Shown: piece by piece, positions 7,925 through 15,252 of the stretch | Layout of the letters: each line of letters starts with the position of its first letter | How positions within the stretch are numbered: the stretch's first letter is position 1 | Assembly (NCBI GenBank): GCA_026397695.1 | Contig: JAPLUJ010000686.1 | Coordinates: 1 to 17,235 of the forward strand | Length of the DNA: 17,235 nt | Direction: 5' to 3' | Source: Verrucomicrobiota bacterium | Lineage (GTDB): Bacteria; Verrucomicrobiota; Verrucomicrobiia; Verrucomicrobiales; Akkermansiaceae | Notes under the pieces: model-generated | The model's input: the letters and a program-made list of their open reading frames with translations, nothing else | What the model was told of the DNA's origin: nothing | Database searches by the model: none | Translations under genes and position numbers: made by a program

Positions 7925-8006
7925 CCGCGTTCCCCTATTCCCGATCTACAAGCTCCCCGCGACTTGGTACTTGGAAAACCGGCTGCCAGCGGCTATCCAC
8001 AGTGCC

Positions 8007-9107
8007 ATGCACGACGCACGCATCGACGCCCTCGCCCGCCAACTGGTCCGTTATTCCACCTCGCTCAAGAAGGGCGAAAAGGTTCTTCTGGATCTTTATG
8101 ACGCCCCGGAAGCCATCGGCCTCGCCTTGATCCGCGAGGTGCGGGCCAAGGGAGCACTGCCGTTTTTGCGCATCCACCAGGCCGGCCTGACCCGCGAAAT
8201 GCTGCGCGGCGCGGACGCCGAACAATACACGATTCTCGCCCAGCACCTGCTGACGGAAATGAATAGCATGGACGCCTATATCACCATCCGCGGCAGCCAT
8301 AACATCGCCGAAACCTCCGACGTCCCGGCGGGAAAAATGAAACTCGCGATGAAACACCTGCGCCCGGTAACCGATTACCGGGTGAAAAAGACCAAGTGGT
8401 GCGTGCTGCGCTGGCCAACTCCCGCGATGGCGCAACAGGCGGGCATGAGCACCGAGGCGTTCGAGGATTTCTATTTCAGGGTTTGCCTGCTCGATTACAA
8501 GGCGCTCATCCCGGCGATGGCCGCCCTCAAGAAACTCATGGATCAAACGGACCGGGTGGAAATCACCGGCCCTGGCATCGACCTGCGCTTCTCGATCAAG
8601 GACATTCCGGCGGTGTTCTCCGGCGGAAATTTCAACATCCCTGACGGCGAGGTTTTCACATCACCCGTCCGCGATTCGGTGGAAGGTTGCATCACCTACA
8701 ATGCCCCGTCTATCTATCAGGGAATCCCGTTCGACGGCATCCGCCTGGAATTCGCCAAGGGCAAAATCATCAAGGCCGAGGCCGGCGCGAAAACCCGCCA
8801 GATTAACAAAATCCTCGATAGCGATGAAGGCGCGCGTTACATCGGCGAATTCGCCCTCGGCTTCAACCCGGAGATCCGCGAGCCGATGCGCGACATTCTG
8901 TTTGATGAGAAAATCGCCGGGTCATTCCACTTCACCCCCGGCCAGGCCTACGAGGAGGCGGACAACGGCAACCGCTCGCAAGTCCACTGGGACATGGTGT
9001 GCATCCAACGCACGGACTACGGCGGCGGCACCATCCGCTTCGACGGGAAAATCATCCGCCAAGACGGCATCTTCCTGCCCAAGGCCCTCGCCAAACTCAA
9101 CGGCTGA
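8007..9107 (+). CDS. M29-family metallo-aminopeptidase
   Basis: A cytoplasmic aminopeptidase of peptidase family M29 (AmpS/PepS/aminopeptidase T type), which removes N-terminal residues from peptides using two metal ions. The 366 residues are slightly shorter than the roughly 410 of characterised members. The likely metal ligands are all present: Glu215 ([11 protein letters not shown]), Glu281 ([10 protein letters not shown]), His308 (GSFHFTPG), and His327 and Asp329 (QVHWDMV). The N-terminal substrate-entry domain covers about 1-180. The frame is open upstream to 7887, but that stretch runs through the heptamer repeat, so the ATG at 8007, which begins [14 protein letters not shown], is chosen. 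No ribosome binding site is evident. A GNAT gene follows 49 bp downstream, probably in the same transcript. Confidence 0.9.
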   Translation: MHDARIDALARQLVRYSTSLKKGEKVLLDLYDAPEAIGLALIREVRAKGALPFLRIHQAGLTREMLRGADAEQYTILAQHLLTEMNSMDAYITIRGSHNIAETSDVPAGKMKLAMKHLRPVTDYRVKKTKWCVLRWPTPAMAQQAGMSTEAFEDFYFRVCLLDYKALIPAMAALKKLMDQTDRVEITGPGIDLRFSIKDIPAVFSGGNFNIPDGEVFTSPVRDSVEGCITYNAPSIYQGIPFDGIRLEFAKGKIIKAEAGAKTRQINKILDSDEGARYIGEFALGFNPEIREPMRDILFDEKIAGSFHFTPGQAYEEADNGNRSQVHWDMVCIQRTDYGGGTIRFDGKIIRQDGIFLPKALAKLNG

Positions 9108-9156
9108 ACGCGGCGGTGTCGGGTATCCGTTAGACACATCTCATGCAAACCGCGTC

Positions 9157-9678
9157 ATGCAAATCGTCCATTGCAGCCACGACCGCCATGCCGCGCAGAT
9201 TCTCGAGATCTTCAATGACGCGATTGTAACATCGACCGCGCTCTTCGACTACCAACCGCGCACTGCGGATTTCATGGTCTCGTGGTTCAAGACCAAGGAG
9301 GCTAACCGATTTCCGGCCATCGGATTTGAGGACGCCGCCGGCAAACTCCTCGGCTTTGCCAGCTACGGCAGTTTCCGCGCTTGGCCCGCCTACAAGTATT
9401 CGGTGGAGCACTCTGTTTATGTTCGCAAAGGTCATCGCCGCCAAGGCATCGGGCGCAGGCTCATGCAGGAGCTCATCACCGCGGCCCAGGCCCAGGATTA
9501 CCATCTGATGGTTGGCGGAATCGAGGCTGCCAACACGGGCAGCATTGCGCTCCACGCATCTCTGGGGTTCACCCTGGCCGGAACCATTCGTCAAGCGGGC
9601 TACAAGTTCGGGCGCTGGCTGGATCTCAGTTTCTACCAACTGATCCTTGCAACGCCTGCGAACCCCAGTGACACCTAA
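9157..9678 (+). CDS. GNAT N-acetyltransferase, phosphinothricin/MnaT-like
   Basis: An acetyl-CoA-dependent N-acetyltransferase of 173 residues, closest in pattern to the Pat/MnaT (YncA) branch that acetylates amino-acid-like substrates such as phosphinothricin or methionine sulfone. The branch signature is clear: FNDAIVTSTALFDYQPRT near the N-terminus, VEHSVYVRKGHRRQGIGRRL with the acetyl-CoA loop RRQGIG at 94-99, Glu84 in the usual catalytic-base area, and the closing pattern N-x2-S..LH..LGF..AG...AGYKFGRWLD. The real substrate cannot be told from sequence. The ATG at 9157 fits the usual family N-terminus; the longer upstream frame is a shadow of the aminopeptidase gene. Confidence 0.88.
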   Translation: MQIVHCSHDRHAAQILEIFNDAIVTSTALFDYQPRTADFMVSWFKTKEANRFPAIGFEDAAGKLLGFASYGSFRAWPAYKYSVEHSVYVRKGHRRQGIGRRLMQELITAAQAQDYHLMVGGIEAANTGSIALHASLGFTLAGTIRQAGYKFGRWLDLSFYQLILATPANPSDT

Positions 9679-9738
9679 AGGCGTGTAATTAAGCCAACCG
9701 TGCAAACCGGCTGCTTAACTGTGAGCATTGTTTTGGTG

Positions 9739-9770
9739 AAATCATGACGGGTCAAATCATGGATTATAAC
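9739..9770 (+). promoter_or_regulatory. Candidate control site upstream of the epimerase operon
   Basis: Two copies of AAATCATG (9739-9746 and 9754-9761) lie 15 bp apart, immediately followed by TATAAC at 9765-9770, a five-of-six match to a -10 box. There is no good -35 at the right distance, so the direct repeats could be an activator or repressor site. The surrounding 262-bp gap (9679-9940) is the only long non-coding stretch before the three-gene operon and is locally AT-rich; I see no gene in it. Confidence 0.35.
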
Positions 9771-9940
9771 ATAAGGATCTGGTCGCGGCGCGACCATTGA
9801 ATAGCGCTCCCTGTTCGCCCGCTCTGTCCTCTGATAGCTCTTGCCAAAATCCGCATGTTGCAGGTAGGATTGCGCGCGTTGAGGGTGAGACGCCGATGAG
9901 CGGCGGGCTTGCAATTCAACGCGCCAACACCCACCCATTT

Positions 9941-10990
9941 ATGCAAGAACAGAAAAGAGTCGTGGAAAAAGACCCTCCGCCGCGCAAGGACGACCTGATA
10001 GTCATCACCGGTGCGGGCGGATTCATCGCCGGCAACCTTGCCCGCTACTTTACTAACAAGGGATTCACGCGCATCCGCGCCGTGGACAAGAAGCCGCTCT
10101 ATGAGTGGTATCTCCATGTGCCCGGGGTGGAAAACCTCTGCCTTGACGTGAGCCGGGAGGCTAACTGCCAGCGCGTTTGCGAAGGCGCGGTGGAAGTCTA
10201 TAATCTCGCCGCCGACATGGGTGGCATGGGGTTCATCGAGCGCTTCCGCGTCGAGTGCCTGCGCTCGATCCTCATCAACACCCACATGGTCGAGGCCGCC
10301 TACCAAGCGGGTGCGCGGCGCTACTTTTACGCGAGTTCGGCGTGTGCCTACAACACGCTGCTGCAGGAAGACCCGAATGTGCGCGCGCTCAAGGAGAGCG
10401 ACGCCTATCCGGCGATGGCCGAGCGCGGATATGGCTGGGAGAAACTCATCTCCGAGCAGTTCTGTCAGGAATACTGGCATGAGCGCGGCATGAAGACCTT
10501 CATTGCACGCTTCCACAATGTCTATGGCCCGCATGGTACTTGGGACGGCGGCCGCGAAAAGGCACCCGCCGCGATATCACGCAAGGTCATTGAAGGCCTG
10601 GATAAGAATGACCTGCGCATCAACATCTGGGGCAACGGCGAGCAAACACGCAGCTTCATGTATATCGATGACTGTGTGCAGGGCATCGACAAGATCATGC
10701 ATTGCGACGAACTCATCGCCACGCCGATCAACCTCGGATCCAGCGAGATGGTTTCCATCAACACGCTGGTGAGCAAGGTAGAGAAAATAGCGGGCGTGAC
10801 GATGCAGCGCAGCTATGACCTCGACGCGCCACAGGGCGTGGCTGGACGCAACTCCGACAACACCTTCATCCAACAGGTTTTGCATTGGGAACCTAGCACC
10901 TCGCTCGACCAGGGCATGGCCGTCACCTACGCATGGATCAAGGAACAATATCAAAAACGCAAGGCTGGCGAACGCGTGGGCATGGGCTGA
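9941..10990 (+). CDS. GDP-mannose 3,5-epimerase-like extended SDR protein
   Basis: This extended short-chain dehydrogenase/reductase matches plant GDP-mannose 3,5-epimerase, which converts GDP-D-mannose to GDP-L-galactose and GDP-L-gulose. A close relative has been characterised from the verrucomicrobium Methylacidiphilum. The NAD-binding TGAGGFIA is at 23-30, followed by NLAADMGGMGFI (88-99). The catalytic set is intact: Cys135 in SSACAY, Tyr164 and Lys168 in YGWEK, and Lys207 in GGREKAPAA. Other plant-like blocks are RFHNVYGPHGTW, QTRSFMYIDDC, GSSEMVSIN, GRNSDN and TYAWIKEQ. The 349-residue length is typical. The ATG at 9941 is chosen; an in-frame ATG at 9896 would add 15 residues. The kinase-like gene follows after 8 bp, so it heads a three-gene operon. 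Confidence 0.9.
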   Translation: MQEQKRVVEKDPPPRKDDLIVITGAGGFIAGNLARYFTNKGFTRIRAVDKKPLYEWYLHVPGVENLCLDVSREANCQRVCEGAVEVYNLAADMGGMGFIERFRVECLRSILINTHMVEAAYQAGARRYFYASSACAYNTLLQEDPNVRALKESDAYPAMAERGYGWEKLISEQFCQEYWHERGMKTFIARFHNVYGPHGTWDGGREKAPAAISRKVIEGLDKNDLRINIWGNGEQTRSFMYIDDCVQGIDKIMHCDELIATPINLGSSEMVSINTLVSKVEKIAGVTMQRSYDLDAPQGVAGRNSDNTFIQQVLHWEPSTSLDQGMAVTYAWIKEQYQKRKAGERVGMG

Positions 10991-10998
10991 CGAACCGC

Positions 10999-11793
10999 AT
11001 GACTCCTTCGCCAGTCACCCGCTATCTGGGTTCCATCCCCAACCGCCTGCAACTCGCGGGCGGCTGGATCGACCAGCCGTTCGTTTCCCAACACAACCCG
11101 CAGCCGCCCGGATCGATGGTGGTGGTGCAAATCGAACCGGACTTCCGTCCGATGGATCGATCCGGCATCGCCAGTGGCACCCGCGCCATCGCCATGAAAA
11201 TCTGGAAAGGCAAGCTGCCTAACCGATCTGCGGAGGCATTGGTGCGCGAGCTCTACGCTGCCGAAAACCATGGCAAAGCCGAGCCGAGCGGGTCGCAGGA
11301 CATGATCGGATTGGTCTATCCCGGGGTGAACCGCCTGGATTACGACTTTCATGTGCACGGGGGCGTTTTCCCGGCGCACATCGAATCGTGCAAGCGGGTC
11401 AAGGTCGCGCGCTGGCTGGACAAGGTGTTACATCTGATACCGGTCGAAGCGCGGCCCGATGGCTACAGCCCATTGGGCTGCCAGAACCTCGATCCCAAAT
11501 GGGTGGCACGCCTCGCCCGGGCGGGCCGCGATTGCTACGATGCCATCGTCCGGATGGATGTCATGGCGCTCGGCGCAGCGCTCAATTTGAACATGCAATG
11601 TTGGGAGAAATTGCTGCCGCACACCGTCCGGCATCCCTTGCTCCGGGTGGATTTGCTGCCCCTGCTCAAGGCCTATCAGAAGCAATACCCCGGCGCGATG
11701 TATTCTGGTTGCGGCGGCGGCTATCTGATAGTCGTGGCGCACGAGCCGGTGCCCGGCGCATTCCACATCAAGGTCCGCACCACCCCACCATGA
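10999..11793 (+). CDS. Compact GHMP-type sugar kinase-like protein
   Basis: I infer a small-molecule kinase of the GHMP superfamily (264 residues). Motif 1 is visible as NRLQLAGGWIDQP (15-27), like the AGGGTDLP of heptose and fucose kinases. A phosphate-loop-like SGIASGTRA is at 55-63. SGSQDMIGLVYPG (97-109) resembles the GGxQDQ block that carries the catalytic Asp in HddA-type kinases. The C-terminal SGCGGGYL (236-243) fits motif 3. The protein is shorter than typical GHMP kinases (about 320-350), mainly because motifs 1 and 2 are only about 30 residues apart. Its neighbours, an NDP-sugar epimerase 8 bp upstream and a nucleotidyltransferase overlapping by 4 bp (ATGA), suggest it forms a sugar 1-phosphate. 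The substrate is unknown. Confidence 0.65.
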   Translation: MTPSPVTRYLGSIPNRLQLAGGWIDQPFVSQHNPQPPGSMVVVQIEPDFRPMDRSGIASGTRAIAMKIWKGKLPNRSAEALVRELYAAENHGKAEPSGSQDMIGLVYPGVNRLDYDFHVHGGVFPAHIESCKRVKVARWLDKVLHLIPVEARPDGYSPLGCQNLDPKWVARLARAGRDCYDAIVRMDVMALGAALNLNMQCWEKLLPHTVRHPLLRVDLLPLLKAYQKQYPGAMYSGCGGGYLIVVAHEPVPGAFHIKVRTTPP

Positions 11794-12602
11794 ACAAGGT
11801 CATCGTTTCCGCTGGTTTAGACAACCTGTCATCGCGTGACATGCGCTTCCTCGAGGAAGCGGCCAAGCACGGCGAACTCCACGTGCTGCTGTGGTCCGAC
11901 GAGGCCATCCGCCACATCACGGGCAACCCGCCCAGCCTGCCACTCGCCGAACGCGAATACTTCGTCCAAGCCGTCCGCTACGTCGCTCGCATCCATCTAT
12001 CGGAAGACTCGTTAGATCCCGCCACGCTGCCCGATCTCGGCGGCTTGCGGCCGGACATCTGGTGCGTCGATGAAGCGAGCGCTTCAGCCGCGAAGGAGGC
12101 GTATTGCACCGCGCACGGCATCACATACCGCCGCATCCCGGATCTAACATGCGCCGCATTCCCCGTACCGGCACCGCTGCCTCTCACGGGACGCAAGAAA
12201 GTCGTGGTCACCGGTTGCTACGACTGGTTCCACACCGGGCATGTCCGGTTTTTCGAGGAGTGCGCGGAGTTGGGCGACCTGTTTGTGGTGGTCGGCCACG
12301 ATGCTAACATCCGCCTGCTCAAGGGTGACGGTCATCCGATGTTCCAAGAAGACGAGCGCCGTTATCTGGCAGGCTCCATTCGTTATGTTACCCAGGCACT
12401 GGTTTCCTCAGGTATGGGCTGGCTGGATGCCGAACCGGAAATCCATACCCTCAAACCGGATATCTATGCCGTGAACGAAGATGGTGACAAACCGGAAAAA
12501 CGTGCGTTTTGCGCCCGCCTCGGCCTCGAATATGTGGTGCTCAAGCGCACCCCCAAACCCGGCTTGGCCCGGCGCACCAGCACGGATTTACGCGGGTTCT
12601 AA
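11790..12602 (+). CDS. Two-domain cytidylyltransferase-like protein with a degenerate N-terminal domain
   Basis: A 270-residue protein made of two copies of the HxGH nucleotidyltransferase fold. The C-terminal copy (about 136-270) has the intact signature TGCYDWFHTGHVRFFEE with HTGH at 148-151, and ends with RRTSTDLRG, like the RTxxISTT segment of such enzymes, so it probably joins a nucleoside monophosphate to a phosphorylated substrate. The N-terminal copy (1-125) aligns with it, including REYFVQAVRYV against RRYLAGSIRYV, but has LSSRD where FHTGH should be, so it is probably non-catalytic. The layout recalls ethanolamine-phosphate cytidylyltransferase. It is translationally coupled to the kinase-like gene through the ATGA overlap at 11790-11793. 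A sugar 1-phosphate substrate is my inference from the operon. Confidence 0.75.
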   Translation: MNKVIVSAGLDNLSSRDMRFLEEAAKHGELHVLLWSDEAIRHITGNPPSLPLAEREYFVQAVRYVARIHLSEDSLDPATLPDLGGLRPDIWCVDEASASAAKEAYCTAHGITYRRIPDLTCAAFPVPAPLPLTGRKKVVVTGCYDWFHTGHVRFFEECAELGDLFVVVGHDANIRLLKGDGHPMFQEDERRYLAGSIRYVTQALVSSGMGWLDAEPEIHTLKPDIYAVNEDGDKPEKRAFCARLGLEYVVLKRTPKPGLARRTSTDLRGF

Positions 12603-12633
12603 CAGTCATGACGCGGATCGGGGGCGATGGGCG

Positions 12634-13926
12634 TTATTTCAACGAGAAAACCGCCAGAGTGGTGTTGTTGCGCACGATCAGCTTGCCGTCGGCGATGATC
12701 GGAGCCGTCCAACTCTTGCCGCCTAACGGTTTGAAGCGGCCCAACTCCTGGTATTTATCCACGGCGAGTTTGACCATGGCCAGTTCACCGCCCTTGCCGT
12801 CAAACACCAAGGCCACTCCGTCAATGCCGGTGGACCCACCCATTTCAAAACCCGGCTGTTTCCAGGCCACCTTGCCGGTCTTCGGGTCCATGCAGGTCAG
12901 GTTCCCCGAGTCTTCGGTGCTGTATAGATGGCCTTCGAAAAACAGCGGCGTGCCGAAGCGCGACTGCAAGTCCTTGTTCTCCCAGAGGATCTTGGCCTCG
13001 TTGTCGGAGAACTCCACCAGCGCACAGCCGTGGCCATAACCCGAGGTGATGAAAATGGTGTTGCCCATCACAATCGGGGTGGCGCCGTTCACGTCGTATT
13101 CGGTCTTCCAGGGAACCCTCCAGAGTAGCTTGCCATCCGCCGCATCCACGCCTATCAGGCTAACACCGGTAAACACAATATAGAGCTTCTGCGAACCGGC
13201 CATCGTCATCACCGGGGTCGCGTAGCCGGAAACGTCGCTGCCGCCGCCTTGCCAGAGGGTGTCGCCGGTGAGTGGATTCAATGCCACCACGGAGGCATCG
13301 GGGCCGCCCGGACAAACGATCAGCTTGTCGCCGTCAATGAATGGCGATATGGCATACTCCCATCGCGGTTTCTTGCCCTTGAAGGTGGCGCGGATGTCCT
13401 TGTCCCAAATCTTTTTGCCGGTCTTCTCATCCAGGCAGGTCACCAGTCCCAAACGACCGTTCACATAAACCTTGCCTGCCAGAATCAACGGAGTGGAGTT
13501 TGAAAAACCGAAATTCGCGGCTTTTTTATCCTCATAACTGTACGTCCATACGTCCTTGCCGGTCGCCATGTCGATCACCCGCACCACATCCTCGGTGCCT
13601 TTGTGGTCGATGATGAAAAGCTTGCCGCCTGCCACGGCGGGCCCGGCAAACCCGCCATCGGTGAGAGGAACACTCCACAGCATTTTCGGCGCACTCTCGT
13701 TCCAATTTTTCCGAATGCCGGTCTCCGCTGAGAAACCGTCACCCTTGGGCCCCAGAAACCGCGGCCAATCCGCCGCATGCAGCGCCACCGGCAGGAGCGC
13801 CACCGCTACGGGCAGGATCATGGCTGCCAGAGATGGGCATTTGCGCGCGGCCGCAAAGAAGCAAGCCACAGCATGATGTGAAGACCGGGAGAACCGAGGG
13901 GCGGGCAGGGTGGTAACGTGTTTCAT
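12634..13926 (-). CDS. Exported PQQ-like beta-propeller protein
   Basis: This 430-residue protein has repeated beta-propeller blades of the PQQ-binding-like / BamB type. Several blades carry the tryptophan-docking pattern (ATGKDVWTY, KTGKKIWDK, LTGDTLWQG, ADGKLLWRV, KTGKVAWKQ). A hydrophobic segment at about 36-50 (MILPVAVALLPVALHA) followed by ADWPRFLGP looks like a signal peptide cut after AHA-type residues, so it should act in the periplasm or cell envelope. The n-region would be about 35 residues, unusually long, so a later start is possible. Proteins starting WPRFLGPxGDG are frequent in Planctomycetes and Verrucomicrobia, often of unknown role. Residues for PQQ binding cannot be judged, and a quinoprotein dehydrogenase function should not be assumed. 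It converges with the nucleotidyltransferase gene (31 bp). Confidence 0.85.
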   Translation of the reverse strand: MKHVTTLPAPRFSRSSHHAVACFFAAARKCPSLAAMILPVAVALLPVALHAADWPRFLGPKGDGFSAETGIRKNWNESAPKMLWSVPLTDGGFAGPAVAGGKLFIIDHKGTEDVVRVIDMATGKDVWTYSYEDKKAANFGFSNSTPLILAGKVYVNGRLGLVTCLDEKTGKKIWDKDIRATFKGKKPRWEYAISPFIDGDKLIVCPGGPDASVVALNPLTGDTLWQGGGSDVSGYATPVMTMAGSQKLYIVFTGVSLIGVDAADGKLLWRVPWKTEYDVNGATPIVMGNTIFITSGYGHGCALVEFSDNEAKILWENKDLQSRFGTPLFFEGHLYSTEDSGNLTCMDPKTGKVAWKQPGFEMGGSTGIDGVALVFDGKGGELAMVKLAVDKYQELGRFKPLGGKSWTAPIIADGKLIVRNNTTLAVFSLK

Positions 13927-14065
13927 GAGGTGATGGCCGTGACCATACCCGCCCGCCGCACCTTGCCAAGGATTACTTGTTGGCGGTTGCCAGGGGATTT
14001 TTCGGACTTGAAATCATCACGGCATGGATCACCCGCGCCGTGAAGAAGGCACGAACAAATCATGA

Positions 14066-14103
14066 CCCTGCAAACCGGCAACCTCATGATTGCCGGTGCA
14101 GGG
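14066..14103 (-). terminator. Strong hairpin downstream of the small basic gene, possible terminator
   Basis: CCCTGCA-AA-CCGGCAA (14066-14081) pairs with TTGCCGGTGCAGGG (14090-14103), giving 14 base pairs with a 2-nt bulge and an 8-nt loop. In the minus direction it lies about 50 nt after the stop at 14154 and is followed by TCATGATTTGTT, only a weak U-rich tail. The surrounding 227-bp gap (13927-14153) shows no gene. Confidence 0.4.
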
Positions 14104-14153
14104 ATCAAGCTGAAGTCGCAGATGCGGTAGCTCGTCAACTGACGGCCGCGCGA

Positions 14154-14420
14154 TCAAACGGCGTCAGCCAGCAGCTTTTCGCCCTTGCGGATGATGGCGG
14201 GGCTCAATTTGCCGTCCACGCGCTTCGAGCCGTCGAGCAGCGCCTTGAGTTCCGCCAGGGTTTTCTCTGCCGCCGCGAGCGACTTCTTGGCGTTGCCCTC
14301 GAATTTCTTGTCCGGGAAGTAGCGGGTGAAGGTGGTGCCGGCCTTGCACAGGCTTAAACGCCAGCCTTCAAACGCTGATTTCTCGTAGTCGAAACGGGTT
14401 AGATTCTTTTTAGATTTCAT
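14154..14420 (-). CDS. Small basic protein, possibly AP2-like DNA-binding
   Basis: An 88-residue lysine-rich protein. The segment FEGWRLSLCKAGTTFTRYFPDKKF (roughly 14-37, quoted in part) followed by a helix (AKKSLAAAEKTLAELKALL) recalls the three-strand-plus-helix AP2/integrase-type DNA-binding fold, where a GWR-type strand and an F-T-R-Y-F strand precede the helix. This is pattern recognition, not a database match. The ATG at 14420 is chosen. The frame is open to 14510 and would then include a run of nine threonines from the 9-bp repeat directly upstream, which I think is leader. No ribosome binding site is seen. The AT-rich stretch 14480-14520 could hold the promoter. It is separated by gaps from both neighbours, so it is probably a single-gene unit. 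Confidence 0.6.
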   Translation of the reverse strand: MKSKKNLTRFDYEKSAFEGWRLSLCKAGTTFTRYFPDKKFEGNAKKSLAAAEKTLAELKALLDGSKRVDGKLSPAIIRKGEKLLADAV

Positions 14421-14447
14421 GGTGGTTGTGGTGGTTGTGGTGGTAGT
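14421..14447. repeat. Three tandem 9-bp units abutting a start codon
   Basis: GGTGGTTGT occurs twice and GGTGGTAGT once, head to tail. On the minus strand this reads as ACAACCACC-type units that touch the ATG at 14420, replacing any Shine-Dalgarno sequence. Because 27 is a multiple of three, the units are also in frame with the gene and would code for Thr9 if translation began upstream. Confidence 0.85.
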
Positions 14448-14541
14448 ATCCGGCCCAATATGCACCCCATTGCTAGAAAATCCAGTGATTTTTTCGGTTA
14501 TTTTTTCCATTTATTTTCGCTGGCGGCACCGCATGACACCG

Positions 14542-14559
14542 CCTGCAAGCAATTGCAGG
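14542..14559. repeat. Short perfect hairpin after the mutase gene
   Basis: CCTGCAA and TTGCAGG pair around GCAA, a 7-bp stem with a 4-nt loop, 127 nt past the mutase stop in its direction of transcription. No U-run follows directly. The rest of the 265-bp gap 14421-14685 contains only weak dyads such as CTGCC/GGCAG; I see no gene in it. Confidence 0.4.
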
Positions 14560-14685
14560 TGACTCCAGCGCCACGCCAGGCGCGAGGCTTGTGGCTGCCG
14601 GGGACCGGGCAATCCCAGGCAGAGACGGTTCAAAGGGTGTCGCCACCGCTTGGGCGAACCGCCAGCCGCTGCGGTGAAATGATTT

Positions 14686-15252
14686 TCAATCCTTGATCTG
14701 CTCTAACAGAAGATGCAGGATTTTGCGGGCGGAGTCGGGGATGACGGTGCCGGGGCCGAAGATGGCGGCGGCGCCGTTTTGATAGAGATACTCGTAGTCG
14801 CGGGCGGGGATGACGCCGCCGCAGACCACCATGATATCGTTGCGGCCGAGTTCATTGAGTTCGGCGATGAGTTCGGGCAGCAGGGTTTTGTGGCCGGCGG
14901 CGAGCGAACTCATGGCGACGACATGGACGTCGTTTTCGACGGCTTGGCGGGCGGTTTCCGCAGGGGTTTGGAACAACGGTCCGATATCGACGTCGAAGCC
15001 CATATCGGCGTAGGCGGTGGAGACGACCTTGGCACCGCGGTCGTGGCCGTCCTGGCCCATTTTGGCGACCATGAGGCGCGGTCGGCGGCCTTCGATGGCC
15101 TCAAATTGTTTGATGAGATCAGGGATGTCTTTCATGTCACCTTGGTTGCTGAATTCCTTGCCATAAACTCCGGAGATGGTGCGAATGACGGCTTTGTAGC
15201 GGCCGAAATGGATTTCCATGGCGTCGGAGATTTCGCCGAGGTTGGGCGGCAT
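14686..15252 (-). CDS. Methylmalonyl-CoA mutase large subunit, C-terminal (B12-binding) part, out of frame with the N-terminal part
   Basis: This frame holds the end of the mutase large subunit: the last part of the barrel region ([21 protein letters not shown], 6 onward in part, then SGVYGKEF), the linker, and the complete cobalamin-binding Rossmann domain. The B12 motif D-x-H-x2-G is present ([12 protein letters not shown]), with [21 protein letters not shown] and GGVIPARD downstream, all standard for methylmalonyl-CoA mutase. An ATG at 15252 exists, giving 188 residues, but the break is inside a helix of the substrate domain, not at the natural boundary used by split archaeal-type mutases, so this looks like the downstream half of a frameshifted gene rather than a true separate subunit. 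Confidence 0.85.
   Translation of the reverse strand: MPPNLGEISDAMEIHFGRYKAVIRTISGVYGKEFSNQGDMKDIPDLIKQFEAIEGRRPRLMVAKMGQDGHDRGAKVVSTAYADMGFDVDIGPLFQTPAETARQAVENDVHVVAMSSLAAGHKTLLPELIAELNELGRNDIMVVCGGVIPARDYEYLYQNGAAAIFGPGTVIPDSARKILHLLLEQIKD

Larger units (their letters stand above)
7702..8006. other. Gene-free divergent region of 305 bp
   Basis: No protein-coding gene is credible here. The region holds a small perfect stem (7783-7789 / 7797-7803), a large imperfect dyad (7793-7874) and the (CTGCAAT)3 repeat (7904-7924). The rest, up to the aminopeptidase ATG, shows nothing I can assign. Confidence 0.7.

Noticed and set aside
7976..7999. TTGGAA and TATCCA 17 bp apart, just before the aminopeptidase ATG
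   Set aside because: It would imply a nearly leaderless transcript and the -10 matches only three of six bases; too weak to report as a promoter.
8701..9156. Longer start for the GNAT gene
   Set aside because: It overlaps the strongly supported aminopeptidase gene in another frame, with Arg/Ser/Pro-rich shadow composition.
11388..11789. Longer start for the nucleotidyltransferase gene
   Set aside because: It is a shadow of the GHMP-like gene; the ATGA overlap at 11790 is a natural coupled start.
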